A stretch of 6,930 nt of DNA from Pseudomonadota bacterium. GTDB lineage: Bacteria; Pseudomonadota; Alphaproteobacteria; Sphingomonadales; Sphingomonadaceae. Both the position numbers and the translations under genes were made by a program. Shown piece by piece: positions 1 to 5,113 of the stretch. Numbering within the stretch: position 1 is the first letter of the stretch; every line of letters begins with the position of its first letter. The notes below the pieces were generated by a model. The model made no database searches. It saw nothing but the letters and a program-made list of their open reading frames with translations, and was not told the DNA's origin. The stretch is taken from the NCBI GenBank assembly GCA_023427285.1, contig JAEZBH010000416.1:1-6930 (forward strand). The letters run 5' to 3'.

Positions 1-23
1 GATTAGGCTCGTTCCCTGCACCC

Positions 24-58
24 AAACGAAAAGGGGCGGAACCTTGCGGCCCGCCCCT
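24..58 (-). terminator. Rho-independent terminator of the nrdA-nrdB unit
   Basis: Read on the minus strand, an 8-bp perfect GC-rich stem (AGGGGCGG at 51-58 pairing with CCGCCCCT at 32-39) encloses an 11-base loop. It is followed at once by TTTTCGTTT (about 31-23). It starts 28 bases after the nrdB stop codon, the expected place for the end of the operon. The plus strand also has a T-containing run further out (CGCGTTTTGTT, 63-73), so it could work weakly in both directions. Confidence 0.85.
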
Positions 59-86
59 CTTCGCGTTTTGTTGAAACGGCTGCGCC

Positions 87-1091
87 TTACTCGGCAGCCA
101 TGGTCTGGGCCTGTGCGGCCTTGCGCTTGTCGAAGGCGTCCCACACCTCGTTCCATTCGCCGCGGGTTGCGGCCTTGGAATATTCGGTGGCGCGCGCCTC
201 GAAGAAGTTGGCGTGCTCCACGCCGTTCAGCAGCGGTTGCAGCCACGGCAGCGGGTGCTCGTCAATCATGTAGATCGGCTTCATGCCCAACTGCTTCAGG
301 CGCCAGTCAGCGATGTAGCGAATGTACTTCTTGATGTCCTTCGGGGTCATACCCGTCACCGGACCCATCTCGAAGGCGAGGTCGATGAACGCATCTTCCA
401 GCCGCACCACGTTGTGGCAGCAGTCGGCGATGTCGTCCTTCACGGACTGGTTCAGCGCGCCGCTTTCCTGGGCAAAGGCGTGGAACAGCTTGATGATGCC
501 GTCGCAGAGCAGCGACTCATCGCGCACCGACCACGACACGATCTGGCCCATGCCCTTCATCTTGTTGAAGCGCGGGAAGTTCATCAGCATCGCAAACGAG
601 GCGTACAGCTGAAGCCCTTCGGTGAAGCCGCCGAACATGGCCAGCGTGCGCAGAATGTCGCCGTCGTTGTCCACGCCGAACTTGCCCATGTAGTCGTGCT
701 TGGCGCGCAGTTCCTCATAGTGCAGGAACGCAGCGTACTCAGACTCAGGCATGCCGATGGTGTCGAGCAGGTGGCTGTAGGCCGCGATGTGGATCGTCTC
801 CATGTTGGAGAACGCGGCCAGCATCATCTTGACCTCGGTCGGCTTGAACACCCGGCCGTACTTCTCGTGGTAGCAGTCCTGCACCTCGACGTCGGCCTGG
901 GTGAAGAAGCGGAAAATCTGGGTCAGCAGGTTGCGCTCGTGGTCGCTCAGCTTCTGCGCCCAGTCGCGGCAGTCCTCGCCCAGCGGCACTTCTTCCGGCA
1001 GCCAGTGCAGCTGCTGCTGGCGCTTCCAGTATTCATACGCCCAGGGGTATTCGAAGGGCTTGTAGGTCTTGGACGCTTGCAGCAGCGGCAT
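87..1091 (-). CDS. nrdB: Class I ribonucleotide reductase, small (beta, radical-generating) subunit NrdB
   Basis: This is the 334-residue small subunit of aerobic ribonucleotide reductase. It houses a dimetal site and tyrosyl radical that start catalysis in NrdA, giving deoxyribonucleotides in the cytoplasm. By alignment from memory with E. coli NrdB, metal ligands fall at D67, E98, H101, E158 and E192. The radical tyrosine is Y105 (motif ETIHxxxY, 98-105). The radical-transfer residues W30 (HWLPEEV), D191 and C-terminal Y304 are present. The sixth ligand, His in the E. coli motif RDEALH, is Leu here (RDESLL, residues 190-195), a real oddity since the rest is intact. There is no N-terminal ATP cone. 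The ATG at 1089-1091 has AGGAGA about 6 bases upstream. It lies 163 bases downstream of nrdA and is probably co-transcribed with it. Family assignment is firm; activity of this copy is uncertain because of L195. Confidence 0.96.
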   Translation of the reverse strand: MPLLQASKTYKPFEYPWAYEYWKRQQQLHWLPEEVPLGEDCRDWAQKLSDHERNLLTQIFRFFTQADVEVQDCYHEKYGRVFKPTEVKMMLAAFSNMETIHIAAYSHLLDTIGMPESEYAAFLHYEELRAKHDYMGKFGVDNDGDILRTLAMFGGFTEGLQLYASFAMLMNFPRFNKMKGMGQIVSWSVRDESLLCDGIIKLFHAFAQESGALNQSVKDDIADCCHNVVRLEDAFIDLAFEMGPVTGMTPKDIKKYIRYIADWRLKQLGMKPIYMIDEHPLPWLQPLLNGVEHANFFEARATEYSKAATRGEWNEVWDAFDKRKAAQAQTMAAE

Positions 1092-1143
1092 GGTGGATCT
1101 CCTGGGCCTCGGCTTCCGCTGGGAATAGCGCGATCCCGGCGGC

Positions 1144-1166
1144 TTTGTTCACATTTTGTATCACAT
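1144..1166. repeat. Imperfect tandem repeat with DnaA-box-like core between nrdA and nrdB
   Basis: Two adjacent copies, TTTGTTCACAT (1144-1154) and TTTGTATCACAT (1155-1166), differ by one inserted A. The first contains TTGTTCACA (1145-1153), one mismatch from the DnaA-box consensus TTATNCACA. The pair lies 53-75 bases upstream of the nrdB start in a locally AT-rich patch. DnaA control of nrd genes is known in E. coli, but binding here is inference only. Confidence 0.35.
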
Positions 1167-1178
1167 TTCAGGCTTGAT

Positions 1179-1212
1179 GGACAGCGGGTGGTTCACCCCT
1201 TCCCGGCTGTCC
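1179..1212 (-). other. Nested intercistronic hairpin between nrdA and nrdB
   Basis: GGACAGC (1179-1185) pairs perfectly with GCTGTCC (1206-1212). Inside it, GGGTG (1186-1190) pairs with CACCC (1194-1198) around a 3-base loop, leaving a 7-base bulge. In the minus-strand transcript this structure begins about 43 bases after the nrdA stop. No T-run follows it on the minus strand, so it does not look like an efficient intrinsic terminator. A role in mRNA stability, processing or partial attenuation of nrdB is possible. Confidence 0.5.
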
Positions 1213-1254
1213 GATCAGCGCCCGATGACGGGTTTCCGCCCTGGTGCCAGCCAA

Positions 1255-3123
1255 TTACTGGCAGGCAAGGCACTCGTCGTAATCTTTCATCTCCACCTCG
1301 ATCTGGCGGAGGTTCGGCGTGTTGTCCGCCTCCACGCCGCCTGCGAACGAGGCGCGCTGGATCGACTTGGAGCGGCAGTAGTACAGCGACTTGATGCCCA
1401 TCTCCCAAGCGCGGAAGTGCAGCATGAGCAGGTCCCACTTGTCGATGTCGGCGGGCAGGAACAGGTTGAGGCTGGCGGCCTGGCAGATGTAGGGCGTGCG
1501 GTCGCCCGCCAGCTCCAGCAGCCAGCGCTGGTCGATCTCGAACGCGGTGCGGAAGGTGGCCTTCTCGTCCGGCGTCAGGAAGTCGAGGTGCTGAACCGAG
1601 CCGCCCTGCTCAAGGATCGAGTTCCAGACGGCATCCGAGTTCTTCGCCTTCTCGATCAGCAGCTTTTCAAGATGCGGGTTGCGCACCACGAACGAGCCCG
1701 AGAGGGTCTTGTGGGTGTAGATGTTGGCCGGAACCGGCTCGATGCAGGCGCTGGTGGCGCCCGCGATGATCGAGATCGAGGCCGTGGGCGCAATCGCCAT
1801 CTTGTGGCTGAAGCGTTCCATCGCGCCCACTTCCGCCGCGTCCGGGCAGGGTCCGCGCTCCATCGCCAGCATCATGGAGGCGGCATCCACCCGCTCCTTG
1901 ATGTGGCGGAACATCTTGAGGTTCCACGACTTGGCCATGGCGCTCTCGAAGGGAATGCCGCGGGCCTGATAGAAGCTGTGCAGACCCATCACGCCAAGGC
2001 CGACCGAACGCTCGCGGGCAGCGGCGTACTTGGCGCGGGCCATGGTCTCGGGCGCACGGTCGATGAAGTCCTGCAACACGTTGTCGAGGAAGCGCATCAC
2101 GTCTTCGAGGAAGCGCTCGTCCTTCGACCACTGGTCCCAGGTTTCGAAGTTGACCGACGACAGGCAGCACACGGCGGTGCGCTGGTTGCCCAGGTGATCC
2201 GGGCCGGTCGCCAGCGTGATTTCCGAGCACAGGTTGGAGGTGGAAACCTTCAGGCCCAGCTCGCGCTGGTGCGCCGCCAGCGTGCGGTTCACCGTGTCGA
2301 TGTAAACGATGTACGGCTCGCCCGTGGCGATGCGCACCTCAACCAGCTTCTGGAACAGGGCGCGGGCATCAACCTCGCCGCGCTTGGCCCCGTCCTTCGG
2401 GCTGCGCAGGTCGAACTTCTTGCCGTCGCGCACGGCTTCCATGAACTCGTCGGTGATGAGCACGCCGTGGTGCAGGTTCAGCGCCTTGCGGTTGAAGTCG
2501 CCCGAGGTCTTGCGGATTTCGAGGAACTCCTCGATCTCCGGGTGCGACACGTCGAGATAGACCGCTGCCGAGCCGCGGCGCAGCGAGCCCTGCGAGATGG
2601 CGAGCGTCAGGCTGTCCATCACGCGGATGAACGGAATGATGCCCGAGGTCTTGCCGTTGAGGCCGACCGGCTCGCCAATGCCGCGCACGTTGCCCCAGTA
2701 GGTGCCGATGCCGCCGCCGCGCGAGGCCAGCCACACGTTCTCGTTCCAGGTGGCGACAATGCCGTCGAGGCTGTCGTCAACCGAGTTCAGGTAGCACGAG
2801 ATCGGCAGGCCCCGGCCCGTGCCGCCGTTGGAGAGCACCGGCGTTGCGGGCATGAACCACAGCTGCGAGATGTAGTCATAGAGGCGCTGGGCGTGATCGG
2901 CGTCGTCGGCATAGGCTGCCGCCACGCGGGCGAACAGGTCCTGGAAGGTCTCGCCCGGCAGCAGGTAGCGGTCCTTCAGCGTGTCCTTGCCGAAGTCGGT
3001 CAGCAGGGCGTCGCGGGTGTGATCCACCGTGACCGGGAACTTCCACGGAATAATCGTGGTGCTGGAAATTTCCTGACCCTCGTGCGTCTCAGTCTGCCCG
3101 CTGCTGCTGCTCGCAAAGTCCAT
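1255..3123 (-). CDS. nrdA: Class I ribonucleotide reductase, large (alpha, catalytic) subunit NrdA
   Basis: The 622-residue catalytic subunit reduces ribonucleoside diphosphates to deoxy forms using a radical passed from NrdB. Visible residues that match E. coli NrdA are the substrate-reducing cysteine C110 (ISCYLNS), the finger-loop triad N298/C300/E301 in SNLCSE (allowing one residue of counting error), the partner cysteine in VCCLSS (319-320), the radical-path pair Y581-Y582 (SLYYCRS), and a C-terminal redox pair in ECLACQ (C618, C621). The tail is C-x-x-C rather than the C-x4-C of E. coli. At 622 residues it lacks the roughly 100-residue N-terminal ATP cone of E. coli NrdA (761 aa), so overall-activity feedback by dATP through that domain is not expected. 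I chose the ATG at 3121-3123 because GGAGGAC (3131-3137) precedes it; an in-frame GTG at 3163-3165 lies inside the NrdR-like palindrome and lacks support. It is followed by nrdB. Confidence 0.96.
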   Translation of the reverse strand: MDFASSSSGQTETHEGQEISSTTIIPWKFPVTVDHTRDALLTDFGKDTLKDRYLLPGETFQDLFARVAAAYADDADHAQRLYDYISQLWFMPATPVLSNGGTGRGLPISCYLNSVDDSLDGIVATWNENVWLASRGGGIGTYWGNVRGIGEPVGLNGKTSGIIPFIRVMDSLTLAISQGSLRRGSAAVYLDVSHPEIEEFLEIRKTSGDFNRKALNLHHGVLITDEFMEAVRDGKKFDLRSPKDGAKRGEVDARALFQKLVEVRIATGEPYIVYIDTVNRTLAAHQRELGLKVSTSNLCSEITLATGPDHLGNQRTAVCCLSSVNFETWDQWSKDERFLEDVMRFLDNVLQDFIDRAPETMARAKYAAARERSVGLGVMGLHSFYQARGIPFESAMAKSWNLKMFRHIKERVDAASMMLAMERGPCPDAAEVGAMERFSHKMAIAPTASISIIAGATSACIEPVPANIYTHKTLSGSFVVRNPHLEKLLIEKAKNSDAVWNSILEQGGSVQHLDFLTPDEKATFRTAFEIDQRWLLELAGDRTPYICQAASLNLFLPADIDKWDLLMLHFRAWEMGIKSLYYCRSKSIQRASFAGGVEADNTPNLRQIEVEMKDYDECLACQ

Positions 3124-3130
3124 CTTCGCC

Positions 3131-3137
3131 GTCCTCC
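3131..3137 (-). promoter_or_regulatory. Ribosome binding site of nrdA (decides the start)
   Basis: GGAGGAC on the minus strand lies 7 bases from the ATG at 3121-3123 (counting the GGAGG core, 9 bases). This supports the 622-residue NrdA over the 14-residue-longer GTG start. Confidence 0.75.
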
Positions 3138-3161
3138 GGTCCCGCACTTGATGCGCCCCAA

Positions 3162-3177
3162 GCACAAGATCTTGTGG
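3162..3177 (-). promoter_or_regulatory. Probable NrdR box upstream of nrdA
   Basis: CACAAGATCTTGTG (3163-3176) is a perfect 14-bp palindrome 40-53 bases upstream of the nrdA ATG. As a 16-mer (3162-3177) it matches the published NrdR consensus acaCwAtATaTwGtgt at 12 of 16 positions, including all the strongly conserved ones. NrdR is the ATP/dATP-sensing zinc-ribbon/ATP-cone repressor of bacterial nrd operons. NrdR boxes usually come in pairs about 31-32 bp apart. At that distance (3194-3209) only a right half-site TGTGT remains, so a second box would be degenerate. Confidence 0.7.
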
Positions 3178-3209
3178 TCACCAAATCTCAACAACACAGG
3201 TCCAATGGG

Positions 3210-3222
3210 GCGCAAGCTGCGC
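3210..3222. repeat. Small inverted repeat in the nrdA upstream region
   Basis: GCGCA (3210-3214) and TGCGC (3218-3222) form a 13-base inverted repeat with a 3-base centre. It lies between the NrdR-like box and the terminator-like hairpin. A protein binding site is possible but nothing identifies the protein. Confidence 0.3.
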
Positions 3223-3242
3223 AATTTACGCGGATTTTCGCG

Positions 3243-3257
3243 CAACACCCAAAGAAC
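3243..3257. promoter_or_regulatory. Degenerate LexA-like site upstream of nrdA
   Basis: CAAC-N7-GAAC differs at one base from the alphaproteobacterial LexA operator GAAC-N7-GAAC, which is seen intact upstream of uvrB in this window. It lies 120-134 bases upstream of the nrdA ATG. One-mismatch matches occur by chance fairly often, so this is a candidate only. Confidence 0.25.
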
Positions 3258-3274
3258 GCCATGTGACAATATCA

Positions 3275-3302
3275 TGAAAAACACCCACCAGTGGGGGGTG
3301 TT
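3275..3302 (-). terminator. Intrinsic terminator-like hairpin upstream of nrdA
   Basis: On the minus strand AACACCC (3302-3296) pairs with GGGTGTT (3286-3280). The stem extends past one mismatch by two more C-G pairs around a 3-base loop. The stem runs directly into further T residues (GTGTTTTTC, down to 3277). It lies about 155 bases upstream of the nrdA start and over 400 bases past the stop codon at 3721. It could insulate nrdA from upstream transcription, end a short non-coding RNA, or attenuate a long nrdA leader. Confidence 0.55.
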
Positions 3303-3318
3303 CCCGCAATCAACCCCA

Positions 3319-3378
3319 AGATTTGGTGCGTGACAAGGGGGGATTAGACGAATTGGGAAACAAATTTGGCTTGACCAC
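3319..3378. repeat. Repeated ATTTGG / TGACCAC elements upstream of nrdA
   Basis: AGATTTGGTG occurs at 3319-3328 on the plus strand and again, inverted, at 3179-3188. On the minus strand the latter reads on into ATTTGGTGACCAC. A third related copy on the plus strand has ATTTGG (3364-3369) followed by TGACCAC (3372-3378). The three copies flank the terminator-like hairpin and could be sites for one regulator. No known motif was recognised. Confidence 0.35.
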
Positions 3379-3449
3379 GGTTTTCTGCGGCTTTGGCCTG
3401 TGAGCAAAAATTGGGGGGCCGAAACAAGATCGGGCAAGCCGACCCGTTA

Positions 3450-3458
3450 ACTATAACA
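3450..3458 (-). promoter_or_regulatory. Candidate extended -10 promoter facing nrdA
   Basis: The minus strand reads TGTTATAGT, a TG-n extension followed by TATAGT (5 of 6 to TATAAT). No good -35 is present at the usual distance. A transcript from here would begin near 3443 and reach the terminator-like hairpin after about 165 bases, or nrdA after about 320. Evidence is weak and based on a single element. Confidence 0.25.
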
Positions 3459-3532
3459 GACCTCAGGGCGCACCCCCCGACGCACCAATCGGCGCAGGCA
3501 CGCATTGCCTTGTCAGCGCACACAGGCGCGCA

Positions 3533-3575
3533 CCCCGGCTGGGGCTCGGGAGAATCACTCCCGCCCGCGCCGGGG
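3533..3575. other. Nested GC-rich hairpin in the long non-coding region
   Basis: CCCCGGC (3533-3539) pairs perfectly with GCCGGGG (3569-3575). Within it CGGGAG (3547-3552) pairs with CTCCCG (3558-3563) around a 5-base loop. The two-stem, 43-base structure would be very stable in RNA from either strand. No T-run follows on either side, so it is not a standard terminator. Its function is unknown. Confidence 0.4.
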
Positions 3576-3676
3576 CGACACGCCCTTCACTTCGCGCCAA
3601 TCATCTTGCGCTGATTAGAGCGGTTTGCGACCAGCTCAGCAAGCAGGTCGCCCGCTTCCCAAATCCTTTGTTGGTC

Positions 3677-3719
3677 GCGCTTTCTTAATCGCAAAACATG
3701 CGTTTTGCTCGAAAGGCGC
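3677..3719 (-). repeat. Imperfect palindrome just after the DUF3617 gene stop
   Basis: An inner perfect stem GCAAAAC (3691-3697) / GTTTTGC (3702-3708) with a 4-base loop sits inside an outer stem GCGCTTTC (3677-3684) / GAAAGGCGC (3711-3719) that has a one-base bulge. It begins immediately after the stop codon at 3721 on the minus strand. There is no T-run after it. It resembles the short palindromic intergenic repeats common in alphaproteobacterial genomes and may protect or end the upstream mRNA. Confidence 0.45.
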
Positions 3720-3720
3720 T

Positions 3721-4209
3721 CTATCTCCCGCCGAGCATCCCCGGCGGGCAGGTCGCGCCGATCCATTTGCTGGTGTTTTTCATGTTCATCTGCATGACGG
3801 AGCCGCCTTCGGCGAACTCCATGTCGCCCGTCTGCTCCATCGCCTCGTCCGACACCCTGCCCGACATTTTGCCGGTCATGCCGGAGCGGCACTTGGTATT
3901 GAAGGAATAGGTCTGGCCCGACATCTTGAAGTCAGAGACGGCGCAATCCTCGTCGCCGGCCTGCATGTTCTGCGCCAGCTGCTCAAGCCCGCCTTTCACG
4001 TCTTCCGGGTGAATGCACACCAGCATCTTCATGGTCCTGCCGCCGTGCCCTTGGGGCACGGTGTCACCGGACACCTTCGAGGCGATGGTCATCTCCCACA
4101 GCCCCGGCTTGGGCGTTTGCGCAGCCAGCGGCGTGGCGAGCACCGCCAGGGCCAGAGCGAGCGCCGCAACCATCGGCTTTCCAAGCGATACGCGCATTCC
4201 ACTGGCCAT
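3721..4209 (-). CDS. Secreted DUF3617-family protein of unknown function
   Basis: This is a 162-residue exported protein. A Sec-type signal peptide spans about residues 1-30: Arg/Lys at 6 and 11, a hydrophobic run VAALALALAVLA, then PLAA before QTPKPGLWEM. The mature part has the DUF3617 pattern: GLWEMT near its start, TMKMLVCIHPED, DCAVSDFKMSGQTYSFNTKC, repeated M-x-G/MQMNMK strand-like segments, and a C-terminal cysteine. Four cysteines (65, 89, 107, 154) in the mature chain could make two disulfides in the periplasm. The function of this family is not established; no catalytic motif is visible. The ATG at 4207-4209 was chosen because AAGGAGA (4216-4222) lies 6 bases upstream and the signal peptide begins there; the upstream in-frame extension is Arg-rich and overlaps the preceding gene. 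It follows the acetyltransferase gene by 76 bases on the same strand. Confidence 0.8.
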   Translation of the reverse strand: MASGMRVSLGKPMVAALALALAVLATPLAAQTPKPGLWEMTIASKVSGDTVPQGHGGRTMKMLVCIHPEDVKGGLEQLAQNMQAGDEDCAVSDFKMSGQTYSFNTKCRSGMTGKMSGRVSDEAMEQTGDMEFAEGGSVMQMNMKNTSKWIGATCPPGMLGGR

Positions 4210-4215
4210 GACGGA

Positions 4216-4222
4216 TCTCCTT
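4216..4222 (-). promoter_or_regulatory. Ribosome binding site of the DUF3617 gene (decides the start)
   Basis: AAGGAGA, a near-perfect Shine-Dalgarno sequence, lies 6 bases from the ATG at 4207-4209. It selects this start over a longer frame running into the upstream gene. Confidence 0.75.
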
Positions 4223-4239
4223 CCCTGGCGTTTCTCCTC

Positions 4240-4271
4240 CCCCTGAAGTCTTTTTCCCCTGAAACCTTTTG
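4240..4271. repeat. Imperfect 16-bp tandem repeat between two genes
   Basis: CCCCTGAAGTCTTTTT (4240-4255) is followed directly by CCCCTGAAACCTTTTG (4256-4271), identical at 13 of 16 positions. On the coding (minus) strand it is a purine-rich tract 31-62 bases upstream of the DUF3617 ATG. It may be a chance duplication or a leader element. There is no hairpin in this gap, so no terminator separates the two genes. Confidence 0.5.
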
Positions 4272-4285
4272 TCCCTTGCGGCTGC

Positions 4286-5113
4286 CTATGCCGCGACGGC
4301 GCATCCGCCCGGAACGATCGCCTCGTAAGGCGCGTCCAGATCAAGCCGGAATCTGTCGCGCAGCGTCTCCATGTAGGCCGGTCCGGCCTCGATGGTACGG
4401 CGCTGAACGGTGCCCCCCTCCGTTTCGGTCAGATCGTGTTCCACCAGAACGCGCCAACCATCCGCCATCTGGATGCTGCACATCCGTCGTGTGGTGAAAG
4501 GCGATTCCGGATGGGTTGAGACGAAATGGTTGCCCATCTCCAAATCGGCCTGCCAGACACGCTCCAGATCGAAGCTGTACAGCCGCTCCCACGGACCGTC
4601 CGCCACCGACCACTCCAGCATGGTGCCGAACACATCGTCCGCGACAAGGCGATAGCGCCGCCCCGGTTGCTCGCTCACCCGGTCATACTCGAAGGGCAGC
4701 GGCAGACAGGAGCCCGCCGTGCCGAAGCCCACATCAGCGATCCATTCCCGGCCATTGAGGGTGACCAGCAGCAACTGGTGGGTCTTCTCGCGCGGCTCGG
4801 TGATACCGCCGAACCATACGCGGGAGAGCAACGGGCGCACCGAGAACCCCAGCGATTCCAGCGCTGAGTAGAACAGGCTGTTCAGCTCGAAGCAGTAGCC
4901 GCCGCGCTGGCGGGTCACCAGCTTGTCGAACACAATCTCCGGTCGCAGCGAGATGCCCCGCCCCAGCAGAATGTCGAAGTTCTCAAACGGAATGGCCTCG
5001 CCATGGCGCAGATGTACCTGCGTCAGCCCGTCTTCGGTTGCCGCAACCGGGCCGCTCAGCCCGATCCGCTCCAGATAAGCCTCTAACGCCTTACTGTCCG
5101 GAAACTGCGACAT
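4286..5113 (-). CDS. Arylamine N-acetyltransferase (NAT family)
   Basis: This is a 275-residue cytosolic enzyme, normal length for bacterial NATs. The family transfers an acetyl (or other short acyl) group from acyl-CoA to arylamines, hydrazines or related amines through a cysteine intermediate. The complete Cys-His-Asp triad is visible: C74 in RQRGGYCFELN, H112 in KTHQLL and D127 in IADVGFG. The typical N-terminal PFENFDILLG (42-51) is also present. The ATG at 5111-5113 has AGAGGA about 8 bases upstream, inside the end of the M20 gene. The two frames overlap by 23 bases, which suggests translational coupling in one operon. The natural substrate cannot be read from sequence. Some NAT-like proteins act in secondary-metabolite acyl transfer, but no such cluster surrounds it. 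Confidence 0.93.
   Translation of the reverse strand: MSQFPDSKALEAYLERIGLSGPVAATEDGLTQVHLRHGEAIPFENFDILLGRGISLRPEIVFDKLVTRQRGGYCFELNSLFYSALESLGFSVRPLLSRVWFGGITEPREKTHQLLLVTLNGREWIADVGFGTAGSCLPLPFEYDRVSEQPGRRYRLVADDVFGTMLEWSVADGPWERLYSFDLERVWQADLEMGNHFVSTHPESPFTTRRMCSIQMADGWRVLVEHDLTETEGGTVQRRTIEAGPAYMETLRDRFRLDLDAPYEAIVPGGCAVAA

Larger units (their letters stand above)
3124..3720. other. Long non-coding region between the DUF3617 gene and nrdA
   Basis: These 597 bases show no convincing gene on either strand. The open frames crossing it have Arg/Pro/His-rich shadow compositions and no good ribosome binding site. Parts of it (about 3170-3420) are clearly richer in A+T than the flanking genes. 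I looked for the conserved B12-box sequences of a cobalamin riboswitch, which controls some nrdAB operons, and did not find them. The region does hold the NrdR-like box, a terminator-like hairpin, a possible promoter and several inverted repeats, listed separately. Confidence 0.7.

Noticed and set aside
1221..1232. Hairpin CCCG-ATGA-CGGG just after the nrdA stop as a terminator
   Set aside because: The stem has only 4 bp and no T-run follows on the minus strand, so transcription into nrdB is expected to continue.
213..1394. Plus-strand open frame of 393 codons antisense to nrdB
   Set aside because: It is a shadow of nrdB with His/Arg/Gln/Leu-rich composition and no recognisable domain or ribosome binding site.
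1156..3333. Long plus-strand open frame of 725 codons antisense to nrdA
   Set aside because: It lies opposite a clearly conserved nrdA, its product is low-complexity Arg/Ala/Val/His-rich, and high GC content removes stop codons in that frame. It is a shadow.
3274..3333. A 19-residue plus-strand mini-ORF (MKNTHQWGVFPQS...)
   Set aside because: No Shine-Dalgarno sequence upstream, and its codons coincide with the terminator-like palindrome on the other strand.
3552..3556. GANTC (CcrM methylation) site as a cell-cycle signal for nrdA
   Set aside because: Only one site was noticed, in a hairpin about 430 bases from the nrdA start. A five-base motif is expected by chance, and no CtrA TTAA-N7-TTAA site was seen.
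3300..3600. Cobalamin riboswitch controlling nrdA
   Set aside because: I looked for the conserved B12-box and GCCACTG core on the minus strand and did not find them.
3393..3614. Small plus-strand open frame in the long non-coding region
   Set aside because: No ribosome binding site, Pro/His/Ala-rich composition and strong inverted repeats inside it; nothing supports translation.
3627..3651. GCGACC / GGTCGC inverted repeat as a terminator or operator
   Set aside because: A 6-bp stem with a 13-base loop and no T-run is weak and could be chance in GC-rich DNA.
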